From the NCBI GenBank assembly GCA_016930575.1, contig JAFGGL010000039.1:1-43592 (forward strand): a stretch of 43,592 bases of DNA. The letters are read 5' to 3'. Under the pieces are notes generated by a model. It was not told where the DNA came from. It made no database searches and saw only the letters and a list, made by a program, of their open reading frames with translations. Shown here piece by piece: positions 25,891-34,172 of this stretch. Every line of letters begins with the position of its first letter. Positions within the stretch are counted from its first letter, which is position 1. The translations under genes and the position numbers were made by a program. Origin of the DNA: Clostridiales bacterium. Lineage in GTDB: Bacteria; Bacillota; Clostridia; Christensenellales; Aristaeellaceae.

Positions 25891-25930
25891 ACCGCAACCC
25901 TTAATACCAATAAAGGGTTGCGGTTTTTCT
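25891..25930 (+). terminator. Strong intrinsic terminator after ribokinase remnant
   Basis: ACCGCAACCCTT (25891-25902) and AAGGGTTGCGGT (25913-25924) form a perfect 12-bp stem with a 10-base loop, followed by TTTTCT. It reads on the plus strand and so belongs to the ribokinase relic. It is closely similar to 7429-7467. Confidence 0.85.
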
Positions 25931-25970
25931 ATCGTCTGGCAAATGATGTATGCCGAACCGGAGTGGCTTC

Positions 25971-27149
25971 TTATGCGGAAGGATCGCTTAGAATTCCGGA
26001 CTTCTCTATCATGTTGATCGCCTTTGCAAGCTCTTCCTTGTCCGCGATCAGCGCCATGCGCACGTGTCCCTCGCCTTCTTTGCCGAAGGCCGTCCCCGGC
26101 GTCAGCAACACGCCTGCCTTATCAAGCAGCTCGCGGGTAAAGGCGAAGCTGTCGGTATACCCCTCAGGGATGCGCGCCCACAAAAACATGGTGGCCGGGC
26201 TCTTCCTGACCGTCCAGCCGATCTTGTTCAGGCCGTCGACCAGAAAATCCCGCCGCGACTGGTATTCTTTCCGCGTCGCTTCCACGCAGTCCTGCGGGCC
26301 CGAAACGGCGGCGATCGCCGCATCCTGCAGCGGAAGGAACATGCCGTAATCGATATTCGATTTAAGCGTTTTCAGCATCCCGATCACGTCCGGGTTCCCG
26401 ACGGCGAAGCCGATCCTGGCGCCCGCCAGCCCGTAGGTCTTGGACAGCGAATTGAACTCGACGCCGACGTCCTTCGCGCCGGGAAAGCGCAGAAAGCTCC
26501 CGCAGGTCTGTCCGTCGAACACCAGCTCGCTGTATGAATTGTCGTGGATGACGATGATACGATACCGTTTTGCGAAGGCGATCACTTCGCTGTACAGCGA
26601 ATCCGGCGCGATGCTGGCGGTCGGGTTGTTCGGGTAGGACAGGATCATCAGCTTCGCGCGCCGCGCCACGGCTTCGGGTATCTCCCCGACGTCGATGAGG
26701 TAGCCGTTCTCCTTTTTCTGCGGCATCCGATACGGGCGCGCGCCCGCCAGCACCGGCCCGTCCAGAAAGATCGGGTAGCTCGGATCGGGCAGGAGCATCG
26801 TGTCGCCTTCGTCGATCGCGGTAAACGCGATATGCGCAAGACCCTCCTGCACCCCTAAAAGCGAGGCGACCTCCCTGGCCGGATCGATTTGCACGCCGTA
26901 ACGCCGCGCGTACCACTGCGCCGCGGCTTTTTGCAGCCTATCGGTGTCGCTGATCGCGTATACGTAATTGTCCCTGTTCCGCGCGGAATTCAGTAGGGCG
27001 TCCACGATATGCTGCGCCGGAGGGATGTTCGGCGTGCCGACGCTCAGATCGATCACAGGCAGCCCCTGCGCCATCCGTTCTTCACGCATCTGCGCAAGCA
27101 CCGAAAAGATTCCCGGCTTGAAATATGCCATTCTTTTTGAAAACTGCAT
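25971..27149 (-). CDS. Class I/II aminotransferase (LL-DAP/aspartate type)
   Basis: A 392-residue pyridoxal-phosphate aminotransferase. Features in order are VIDLSVGTPNIPPAQHIV, DPSYPIFLDG, ILSYPNNPTASIAP, VIHDNSYSELVFDG and the cofactor lysine in NSLSKTYGLAGARIGF. The C-terminal HVRMALIADKEEL has the substrate arginine. It resembles the DapL/AspC-like group, but substrate choice among LL-diaminopimelate, aspartate or others is not clear. I start at the ATG at 27149. One half of the ACTG operator (CACTGAG, 27168-27174) lies just upstream. It probably works with the peptide operons as an outlet for amino groups. Confidence 0.88.
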   Translation of the reverse strand: MQFSKRMAYFKPGIFSVLAQMREERMAQGLPVIDLSVGTPNIPPAQHIVDALLNSARNRDNYVYAISDTDRLQKAAAQWYARRYGVQIDPAREVASLLGVQEGLAHIAFTAIDEGDTMLLPDPSYPIFLDGPVLAGARPYRMPQKKENGYLIDVGEIPEAVARRAKLMILSYPNNPTASIAPDSLYSEVIAFAKRYRIIVIHDNSYSELVFDGQTCGSFLRFPGAKDVGVEFNSLSKTYGLAGARIGFAVGNPDVIGMLKTLKSNIDYGMFLPLQDAAIAAVSGPQDCVEATRKEYQSRRDFLVDGLNKIGWTVRKSPATMFLWARIPEGYTDSFAFTRELLDKAGVLLTPGTAFGKEGEGHVRMALIADKEELAKAINMIEKSGILSDPSA

Positions 27150-27250
27150 TGTGCGATGTTTCCTTATCACTGAGACTTTTCAAAGCTGCATAATAACTTT
27201 ATCATTCTATCATATTCTTGTTGTGCGGAAAAGCCCGGCGACAAGCTGAT

Positions 27251-27269
27251 GGCCGCGCAAAGCGCGGCC
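27251..27269. other. Perfect GC-rich hairpin
   Basis: GGCCGCGC and GCGCGGCC form a perfect 8-bp stem with an AAA loop, between the GH112 gene and the aminotransferase promoter. There is no T-tract on either side. It may be a 3' stabiliser or Rho-independent-like end of the GH112 transcript. Confidence 0.4.
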
Positions 27270-27335
27270 AAGGAGTGGGAGTTCGCAGGGTATCGCCTGT
27301 TGACGGAGGCCGGAGGTAAAAGCCCCCGCTGCCTG

Positions 27336-29474
27336 CTATTTTACGTCTGTCACCTGCATCTCGTCCGCCGTAAGGCTGAAAGCGATGCGTTTGTTTTGTA
27401 TGGAAACCGACCCTTGCTGCGGAAGGTCCGTCTGGTTGGCAAGCACGAGTGCGCCCGCCTTGGGGAACCACGCGCAGTCGACGCAAGGGTTGCCGCTTAC
27501 GGCGTCGGCCGCGGCATCCCCCGTCAGCAGCGTGAGCAGCAGCTTCGCGCTTTGCGGGCTGTACCGCCATCCGCCCGCGTAGATCCCTTGCCCTTTCCCG
27601 AAGGCATGTCGCGTTAAGGCCGGTTTCCCGTCCGCGTCCAGCCATACCTCGGTATCGGCGCCGGTGATATAGGCCGACGGATGCGCGGGCGGCGCGAAGC
27701 CGGCGGTCCGGATATGCGCGGGAGTTTGCACCGTATACTGCCAGCCGCCGTGGCAGCTGTGTTCGCCGATATCCACGCCGAGCACGTGCGCCATGCGCAG
27801 GGTGTTTGAATAGCCCAAAACGGCGGACGGTTCGTTCACGCCGAAGAAGGTCCCCCCGCTGTGTACGAATTCGGTCACGATCTCTACCATCTGCTTGTCT
27901 TGCCACAGTTCGCCGCCGCTCCACGCCGTGCCCGTGCGGCCCGCGCAGATCAGCGTATCCACGCCCTGCAGCACGCCGCGCTTCAGATCGTCAAAGCCGA
28001 TAAACCGCACCTCCACCGGCAGGCCGGCCAGGCACTCGATGATATGCATCAGGTCGTGATCCGCCGCCTCATGGAAGTGCCCCGACAGCGTCCAGGTACG
28101 CAGCTTCCCCCAGACCGAAAGTACCGCGACCCTGGCGGGCAGGGTGTAAACGCCGCTTTTTTGATGCAGCGCCTTCAACCGGCGGAATTCGCCTGAAATG
28201 GTCTCCATACAGTCCACAAACTCCGGAAATCCTTCGGCCAGGTGCAGATACCCGCCCAGGCCGATGCGCTCCACGGGCTTGCGCATCAGCGCGCGGCGCA
28301 CCTGCCGCCAGTATGCTTTCGCGTCGCGGCTGGGATCGCCGCCGCTTGCAAAGGTCGGCGCGCCGCCAAGCCCCACCGGGAACAGATAGGGATGCAGGCG
28401 GATCTCATGCACGGGCACCGGGGCGTCGGCGCACAGCCTTGCCTCGAAGCCCGAGAACACGCATTTGATCAGCCCGTCGAAATTCATCTGCCGGAAGCAG
28501 CCGTTATACGGCTCCATGCCGATCCAGCTGTCGTCGTAAAACACATAGGCCAGTTTGCCGCAGCGGTGGACGATATCCGTCAGCTCGCGGGTGAATTCGC
28601 TCACGAAGCGCTGCACGAACGCCATCCAGTCCAGCCTCGCCTTGTCGGGCACGTCATGCCCGGGATTGCGCCTGCCGCCCCTGATAAAATCCTCCGCCGT
28701 AAGCTTATAGCCGTATTCCGCTTCGAACTCCGTCATCATTGCAGGGCTCACGGTGAAATCGTAGCTTGCCCAGTCGGTGAACAGAAAGCGGTTCCTCGGG
28801 CTGCTTCCCCAGATCCATCCGAAATTGTAATAAAGAGAGGTGAACCGCACGATATCGGTATGCGGGTTGCTTTCGCACCAGTCGGCCAGCCACTCTTTCA
28901 GATATGCTCGGACCTGCGGATACACGGGGTCCAGCTGCATGAGATGCTCGGTATCCCAGCCGTTGGTGGTGTGGTTGTACATGGAGATCTCTTCCCAAAT
29001 GCGCCAGGCAAAAAAGCTGACGGTATAGCTGTGCCACGGCGCAGCCTGGATGCGCACGCTCTGCGTATCGGCATGGTACTCCCAGCGTTCCTCCGGCAGC
29101 GGTTTATCCGCCGTGCGGTCGTACACCTGCCAGCGGGCCATGGCGTCCGCGCCGTCATTGACCCGGAACTGCTCGGTATAAAAGTCCGCCATCAGCGGAA
29201 TTTCAAGCGTATCCCCTTCGCTCACGCGCGGCGATGTGGACAAAATACACTGCTGGCGGCAGTCCGGGTGCTTTTTGATCCAGTTGTTGTGTTTTCGGAT
29301 CACGCAAAGGGTGGCATAGATAGAAAACCCCGTCTTGAGGATATCCTCCGAAAGCGTGGTCCCGTCGCTGTCGCGGATGGCGTCGGCGCCCCAGCGCTTC
29401 GCCAGCTTCAGCGTCAGCGCCTCATATCCGGCTTCGCCGGGCAGCGTGAAGCTGCCTTTCTTCAGGTCGTCCAT
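27336..29474 (-). CDS. GH112 beta-galactoside phosphorylase
   Basis: A 712-residue cytoplasmic phosphorylase of family GH112, which splits galacto-N-biose/lacto-N-biose or galactosyl-beta-1,4-rhamnose with phosphate to give galactose 1-phosphate. Family hallmarks are FTLPGEAGYEALTLKLAKRW, ADAIRDSDGTTLS, SLYYNFGWIWGSSPRNRF and DWASYDFTVSP. Asp314/Asp315 in VFYDDSW match the position of the general acid Asp313 as I recall it from Bifidobacterium longum. It follows a GH105 unsaturated rhamnogalacturonyl hydrolase by 4 bases, with AGAGGAG upstream. That neighbour favours D-galactosyl-beta-1,4-L-rhamnose as the substrate over mucin or milk disaccharides; this is inference. Confidence 0.92.
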   Translation of the reverse strand: MDDLKKGSFTLPGEAGYEALTLKLAKRWGADAIRDSDGTTLSEDILKTGFSIYATLCVIRKHNNWIKKHPDCRQQCILSTSPRVSEGDTLEIPLMADFYTEQFRVNDGADAMARWQVYDRTADKPLPEERWEYHADTQSVRIQAAPWHSYTVSFFAWRIWEEISMYNHTTNGWDTEHLMQLDPVYPQVRAYLKEWLADWCESNPHTDIVRFTSLYYNFGWIWGSSPRNRFLFTDWASYDFTVSPAMMTEFEAEYGYKLTAEDFIRGGRRNPGHDVPDKARLDWMAFVQRFVSEFTRELTDIVHRCGKLAYVFYDDSWIGMEPYNGCFRQMNFDGLIKCVFSGFEARLCADAPVPVHEIRLHPYLFPVGLGGAPTFASGGDPSRDAKAYWRQVRRALMRKPVERIGLGGYLHLAEGFPEFVDCMETISGEFRRLKALHQKSGVYTLPARVAVLSVWGKLRTWTLSGHFHEAADHDLMHIIECLAGLPVEVRFIGFDDLKRGVLQGVDTLICAGRTGTAWSGGELWQDKQMVEIVTEFVHSGGTFFGVNEPSAVLGYSNTLRMAHVLGVDIGEHSCHGGWQYTVQTPAHIRTAGFAPPAHPSAYITGADTEVWLDADGKPALTRHAFGKGQGIYAGGWRYSPQSAKLLLTLLTGDAAADAVSGNPCVDCAWFPKAGALVLANQTDLPQQGSVSIQNKRIAFSLTADEMQVTDVK

Positions 29475-29478
29475 GCCT

Positions 29479-30504
29479 TTACTCCTCTGTTTGCAGGATC
29501 GCTACAAGGAACGCGAGCGCGAGCCCCTGCCCCCAGCCCTGCGTCCATGTGCGCGAGATTCTCCGGTATCCGTCCAGATCGTTCATCACGGCGGTGCCGC
29601 CGGATACGTTGAGCACGCGGCCGTCCGCGGAGATGTTTTCCAGTACGGCGGGATAGGCTTTCCGAACATGCTCCGTATGCAGCGGGTTTTTATTGATCAC
29701 CATCGCGGCGGCGATGCCGCAGGAGGCGGAAAGCTCCTCGTAGCTTTGGGAATCGTCAAGCACCGTGCGCCAAAGGCCACTTTCGGTCTGGACTTTCTTA
29801 AGTCCCGTCAGCTGGTCGCGCAAGGAGCAGTCGATATCCATAAAGGGCGGGTAGAGGTACGGCTCGGGCAGCGTCCGTTTGACCTGCGCCATGGTGTACG
29901 CGGCCCACGCGTTCGCCCGCGCCCAGAAGAATCCGGACATATGGTTCTTTTCGGCGCTGCTGTAGCCGTGGTACCAAAGCCCCGTCGCCTTGTCCTGCAA
30001 AAATTCGATGTGTTTGAAATACTGGTGCAGGGCGTCTTCAACCAGTTCCTTATCCTTTGTGAGCACCCCGTAACGCAGCATGAAATACGCGGCCATGAAC
30101 AGCGTATCCGCCCATGCCTGTTCGGGGAAGTCGTTGTTGACGGAAACGGTATGCTGAAGCACATGATCGCCGAAGCGCAGTGCGTGATTGCGTAAGTAGT
30201 CTATTTTCTTCTCGGCGATTTCCAAATAGCACGCCTCGCCCGTCGCCTGATGCAGCGAGAGCAGGCAATGCCCCATCGCGCAGGTGTTGACTGTAAACGG
30301 CGGCAGGCCAAGCGCGATGAGCGCGTCGGTTTTCATCTTGAGAAGATCCAGGATCTCCTGATCGCCCGTCGCCCCGTACGCCGCGGCAACGCCGTAATAG
30401 GCCACGCCGCAGGGCCAGTCCCACGGCAGGTCCATCTCCATGGTCTTTTGCACCACGGCGCGGATCACTTCGGGCAGCGGACCGCGGTTCAAGTCGAGTT
30501 TCAT
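29479..30504 (-). CDS. GH105 unsaturated rhamnogalacturonyl hydrolase
   Basis: A 341-residue intracellular hydrolase of family GH105 (YteR/RhiN type), which removes the unsaturated galacturonosyl end left by rhamnogalacturonan lyases. An (alpha/alpha)6 barrel is indicated. Segments are WDWPCGVAYYG, FTVNTCAMGH, the catalytic-Asp motif FPEQAWADTLFMAAYF with Asp133 (Asp143 in B. subtilis YteR), and SGFFWARANAWAAY. The ATG at 30504 has AAAGGGG upstream. It lies downstream of an LplB/LplC/LplA-like importer, as yteR does beside yteP-ytcP-ytcQ in B. subtilis, and upstream of GH112. A close relative, GH88, is less likely. Confidence 0.9.
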   Translation of the reverse strand: MKLDLNRGPLPEVIRAVVQKTMEMDLPWDWPCGVAYYGVAAAYGATGDQEILDLLKMKTDALIALGLPPFTVNTCAMGHCLLSLHQATGEACYLEIAEKKIDYLRNHALRFGDHVLQHTVSVNNDFPEQAWADTLFMAAYFMLRYGVLTKDKELVEDALHQYFKHIEFLQDKATGLWYHGYSSAEKNHMSGFFWARANAWAAYTMAQVKRTLPEPYLYPPFMDIDCSLRDQLTGLKKVQTESGLWRTVLDDSQSYEELSASCGIAAAMVINKNPLHTEHVRKAYPAVLENISADGRVLNVSGGTAVMNDLDGYRRISRTWTQGWGQGLALAFLVAILQTEE

Positions 30505-30566
30505 AGCTGTCCCCTTTGCTTTACGATTTGGCATACAACCTGCATTTTACTCCGAAATGAAATCGA

Positions 30567-30607
30567 ATGGAAAGGAACGCCCCCTTGGTTTTTACGCGAA
30601 GGGGACG
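30567..30607 (-). terminator. Terminator of the Lpl-type transporter operon
   Basis: On the minus strand, CGTCCCCTT (30607-30599) pairs with AAGGGGGCG (30586-30578) with one G-U pair and a 12-base loop, followed by TTCCTTTCC. It separates the binding-protein gene from GH105 and probably reduces, rather than stops, read-through. Confidence 0.55.
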
Positions 30608-30702
30608 TCCCGTCGTTCAGCATTGTCTGATGTACGGAGACGATGATACGGGGCGCGGGCAGGATTCGCCCGCAATCCCGGATCATGGTTGTGCAATCGT
30701 GT

Positions 30703-32247
30703 TTAGCGATATTTTTCTTCTCCGATCAGGATTGTTTTCTCGTCGAGGATCTCTTGGTAACCGGCGTCAAGGTATTCCTCGCACGCGGCCGCATAGACAG
30801 CGTCGAATTCCGCTTCGGGGGCCATAGCGCACTGCACGTAAAGCTCCTGGAACAAGGTGTTCAGGTCCGCTTTGTACTCGTTACGGCTCTCAATGCTGGT
30901 AGTCCACAACGCTTCGGTCTCCCCTAATGCCGCGTCACGTACGAAGTACGAATAGCTGTCTTCGATCAGGTATTCGTAGCCTGCCGGCGCGAAGTTAAGG
31001 AGGTTAGCCATGTAGGTAAGGTCAGGATCGCTATAGACAGCGGTCTCGATCCACAGGCACCAGTAGTCCTTGTTGTTGTTGTTGGAGCGTACGGAGTCAC
31101 CGGCAAAATCTGGATTGGTCACAGCCAGGCCATCCGCGGTCAGCGTGTAGTTGTCGCCCTCTACACCGTTTTCCAGCTTGAAGAGGTTGTCGTCCTGCAG
31201 CATCCACTCCAGGAACTTCCAGGTAGCGATACGGGTTTCCTCATCAGCAGCGGCGTTGATGCCCATGATCATGCCATAGGGATAGTACGCGCGGCCATAG
31301 TGGTTGCTTTCTTCGGCCGCAAGCGCACCGGGATCAAGCACGGAAACCTTCGCATCCGGGAAGTTGGCAAGCAGCGAAGAGATAATGGTGGAACCGCTGG
31401 CCAGGTAGCATGAATAAGTCCCTGCCGTGCCGTCCAGGAAGTCTGCCAGCGTGGCGTTTGAATCGGTGTTAAGGTAGAATTCGCTGTCGATCAAGCCGTT
31501 GTTGTACTGATAGTTCAAGTTTTTAAGATACTTCTCGCTGGCTTCGGTGGTCAGATCTGCGATGTTCAGGTCAAGATAAAGCGCATGCTCCGCATCGTCG
31601 ACCGGGGGCGTCCAGAAGCCATACGAATAGGTGAAATTGTTCATCAGCAGCTGATGGTTGAGCACGCCCAGGCCGGCTTCCTTCCACTGGAGCAGCACCG
31701 CGTTAAGCTCGTTGATGTTGGTGGGCGCCTCTGCGCCGACCTGGTCCAGCCAATCCTGACGGATTAGCGTAACCCAGTTGTAACCGGTGTTGGGACGCTC
31801 GGCGAAGAAGAAATACGGCGAACCGTCCATGTACCCAAACTGCTCGATCATGCCGATAGTCATGTCGTAATAAGTGGGCGCATAGGTCTTCATTTCTTCC
31901 AGGTTCAGCTCTTGAATAGCGCCTTCGTTGAGGTAGGCGACGGCCTGCGGCATATCATAATGGAAGATGATATCCGGGGCGTTGCCGGCGGCAAGCATCT
32001 GGGAGAAGTCCGCCACCTCGGTGCTGCGACCGATAGCGACATACTGTACGTTGATCCCGTTGGGATCGCCGAATTCGGATTGAATCCATTGCGTGTAGAA
32101 GTTGTCGGTCACATTCCAGCCTTCGAAGCCGCGGTCATACGCGGGAACCTTGATGGTCACAGTGTCTGCCGCAGACGCGGTGATGGTAAAGCTCATCAAG
32201 CTCAATATCATCGCGACTGCAAGTGTCAGTGCAAGTAACTTTTTCAT
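30703..32247 (-). CDS. Sugar ABC transporter substrate-binding protein (LplA/YtcQ-like)
   Basis: A 514-residue extracellular oligosaccharide receptor of the LplA/YtcQ group. Residues 1-26 are a signal peptide ending ITASA, without lipobox. Then come a distinctive IKVPAYDRGFEGWNVTDNF, the LAAGNAPDIIFHYD segment, SPYFFFAERPNTGYNWVTLIRQDWL and the C-terminal YYPYGMIMGINAAADEETR. AGGAGG precedes the ATG by seven bases. It is the third gene of the permease-permease-receptor operon. The likely ligand is an unsaturated rhamnogalacturonide, based on the GH105 neighbour. Confidence 0.9.
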   Translation of the reverse strand: MKKLLALTLAVAMILSLMSFTITASAADTVTIKVPAYDRGFEGWNVTDNFYTQWIQSEFGDPNGINVQYVAIGRSTEVADFSQMLAAGNAPDIIFHYDMPQAVAYLNEGAIQELNLEEMKTYAPTYYDMTIGMIEQFGYMDGSPYFFFAERPNTGYNWVTLIRQDWLDQVGAEAPTNINELNAVLLQWKEAGLGVLNHQLLMNNFTYSYGFWTPPVDDAEHALYLDLNIADLTTEASEKYLKNLNYQYNNGLIDSEFYLNTDSNATLADFLDGTAGTYSCYLASGSTIISSLLANFPDAKVSVLDPGALAAEESNHYGRAYYPYGMIMGINAAADEETRIATWKFLEWMLQDDNLFKLENGVEGDNYTLTADGLAVTNPDFAGDSVRSNNNNKDYWCLWIETAVYSDPDLTYMANLLNFAPAGYEYLIEDSYSYFVRDAALGETEALWTTSIESRNEYKADLNTLFQELYVQCAMAPEAEFDAVYAAACEEYLDAGYQEILDEKTILIGEEKYR

Positions 32248-32296
32248 AGGGAATCCTCCTTTTTATTTATCTAATACCCTTGTCGGGTATCAAATG

Positions 32297-33208
32297 CTAT
32301 CCCTTTACGGCTCCGATCATGATGCCGTGTACGAAATACTTCTGAACGAAGGGGTACACGCATACGATTGGTAGGGTGGCAAACATCACACAGGCGCTCT
32401 TGAGCACATCCGGATTGGTCTGCACCGTGACCACGCTTTCCGCCGATTGGAAGGACTCGGTAGCCGTGATGACGAGGTAATAGAGTTTGAGTTGGATCGG
32501 ACGCAGGTCGGTGCGCTGTTTGATGTAAAACAGCGCGTCCTGGTAAGCGTTCCAGCGGCCTACGGCGAGGAATAATCCTATGGTCGTAAGAATAGGCAGC
32601 GACAGCGGCAGTACGATCTGCCAAAGGATGCGGAAGTAACTCGCGCCGTCGATGCGCGCAGATTCCTCCAGGCTTTCAGGGAAGGACGAAGCCAGCGAAG
32701 TCTTCATAATCAGCAGGTTCCACGGGCTGAACGCCAGCGGCAGCACGAGCCCCCAAAAATTCTCCAGAAGCCCCAGCGCGCTCATCAGCAGATACTCCGG
32801 GATGATACCGGCCGCAAAGTAATAGGTGAACATAATCAGGAAGGAAAACATTCTGCGGCCTTTGAAGTAGGAGCGGGACAGCGGGTATGCAGCCAGCACC
32901 GTAAGCACCAGTCCGAGCGCCGTAAAGACCACGGTCATCACAATGGAGATAAACATGGATTGCAAGATGCTCGGATCAGCAAGTATCTTGCGGTAGGCGT
33001 TGAACGTAATATCTCCGGGAATCAGTACAATTTTGCGCGCGGCCACCAGCGCTTCGGAGGAAATGGATTTTGCGAGTACATGCAGGAAGGGCATCAGGCA
33101 CAGTAACGCGGATACGACCACGAACAGGTAGATGAGAACCGTTCCGATCATATAACCGGGGCCACGCAGGACAGCGCTGCGGCGTTTCACCATATTGATT
33201 GCCAGCAT
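32297..33208 (-). CDS. Carbohydrate ABC transporter permease (LplC/YtcP-like)
   Basis: A 303-residue permease with six predicted membrane segments, the first around MIGTVLIYLFVVVSALLCLM. The conserved cytoplasmic EAA loop is EESARIDGASYFRILWQIVLPLS. Other LplC hallmarks are SISSEALVAARKIVLIPGDITF and the C-terminal FVQKYFVHGIMIGAVKG. No ATPase gene is present in this operon, so a shared MsmX-type ATPase is probably used, as in B. subtilis. Confidence 0.93.
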   Translation of the reverse strand: MLAINMVKRRSAVLRGPGYMIGTVLIYLFVVVSALLCLMPFLHVLAKSISSEALVAARKIVLIPGDITFNAYRKILADPSILQSMFISIVMTVVFTALGLVLTVLAAYPLSRSYFKGRRMFSFLIMFTYYFAAGIIPEYLLMSALGLLENFWGLVLPLAFSPWNLLIMKTSLASSFPESLEESARIDGASYFRILWQIVLPLSLPILTTIGLFLAVGRWNAYQDALFYIKQRTDLRPIQLKLYYLVITATESFQSAESVVTVQTNPDVLKSACVMFATLPIVCVYPFVQKYFVHGIMIGAVKG

Positions 33209-33221
33209 CTTTACCGTCCCC

Positions 33222-34172
33222 TTACAAAAGGCCTTCTTCGCCGAGGCTCTTGGTTAGATAATCCGCGCCGATCACCAGCATGATGCCGATAATCGATTGG
33301 AAGAACCCCAGCGCAGTCGCCTGTGCGATCTTGGAGGTACCCGACAAAAGACCCATATCGTAGACCATCACCGGGATGGTATAGGTGTATTCGGTCGTCG
33401 CTACGTTTTTGAGCGCAATCACACGCTCGAAGGAGCCGCCCATCAGCTGTCCGAGCCGCATAATGAACAGCGTAACCATCGTGGGTTTGATACAGGGTAC
33501 GGTAATGTTCCAGCATTGCTTCCAGCGGTTTGCGCCGTCCACAACCGCAGCCTCATACAATTCCGGGTTGATGCTGGTGATTGCCGCAAGATAAATAATC
33601 GTGCCCCAACCCATCGATTGCCACACGCCGATCACCACATAGCTGATCAGCCAATGCGTATTTTCCTGCAGGAAGGGAACGCGGTTGCCGCCCATCTGTT
33701 CGATGATATCGTTGACAACGCCCGTACCGTAGGTGAACAGCTGGTAGGCGATCGCGCCCACGATAACCCAGCTTAAAAAGTGCGGCAGGTAAAGCAGTGT
33801 CTGGGATATGCGTTTAGTGGGCCTGTGGCGCATTTCGTTGAGCATCAGCGCCAGAATAACAGGCATCGGGAAACCGAAAATCAAATCCAGCGCGTTGAGC
33901 AATACGGTGTTGCGTAGCGCGTCGCCGAAACGGCGATGCGAGAAGACCTTAAGAAAGTTATTAAACCCAACCCATTCGGAGCCGAACACGCCCTTGAGGA
34001 TCTTATATTTCTCAAACGCCGCTAAAAGCCCGAAATAGGAACCATACTTAAACAGGAACAGAAAGCACATCGGAATTGCAAGCATCACGTAAAGCTGCCA
34101 GTACGTCCGCATGGGGCGACCGCACGATTTCCTGCGCATAAGGTTCGGCTGCAAAGAAGACGTGCTTTTCAT
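33222..34172 (-). CDS. Carbohydrate ABC transporter permease (LplB/YteP-like)
   Basis: A 316-residue permease with six membrane segments. Typical parts are LYVMLAIPMCFLFLFKYGSYFG, LKGVFGSEWVGFNNFLKVF, TLLYLPHFLSWVIVGAI, the EAA loop INPELYEAAVVDGANRWKQCWNITVP and a final SIIGIMLVIGADYL. I start it at the ATG at 34172, which fits an AAGGAG site about 12 bases upstream; longer frames add non-family residues. It is the first gene of the importer operon and diverges from the AraC-type regulator across an AT-rich control region. Confidence 0.9.
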   Translation of the reverse strand: MKSTSSLQPNLMRRKSCGRPMRTYWQLYVMLAIPMCFLFLFKYGSYFGLLAAFEKYKILKGVFGSEWVGFNNFLKVFSHRRFGDALRNTVLLNALDLIFGFPMPVILALMLNEMRHRPTKRISQTLLYLPHFLSWVIVGAIAYQLFTYGTGVVNDIIEQMGGNRVPFLQENTHWLISYVVIGVWQSMGWGTIIYLAAITSINPELYEAAVVDGANRWKQCWNITVPCIKPTMVTLFIMRLGQLMGGSFERVIALKNVATTEYTYTIPVMVYDMGLLSGTSKIAQATALGFFQSIIGIMLVIGADYLTKSLGEEGLL

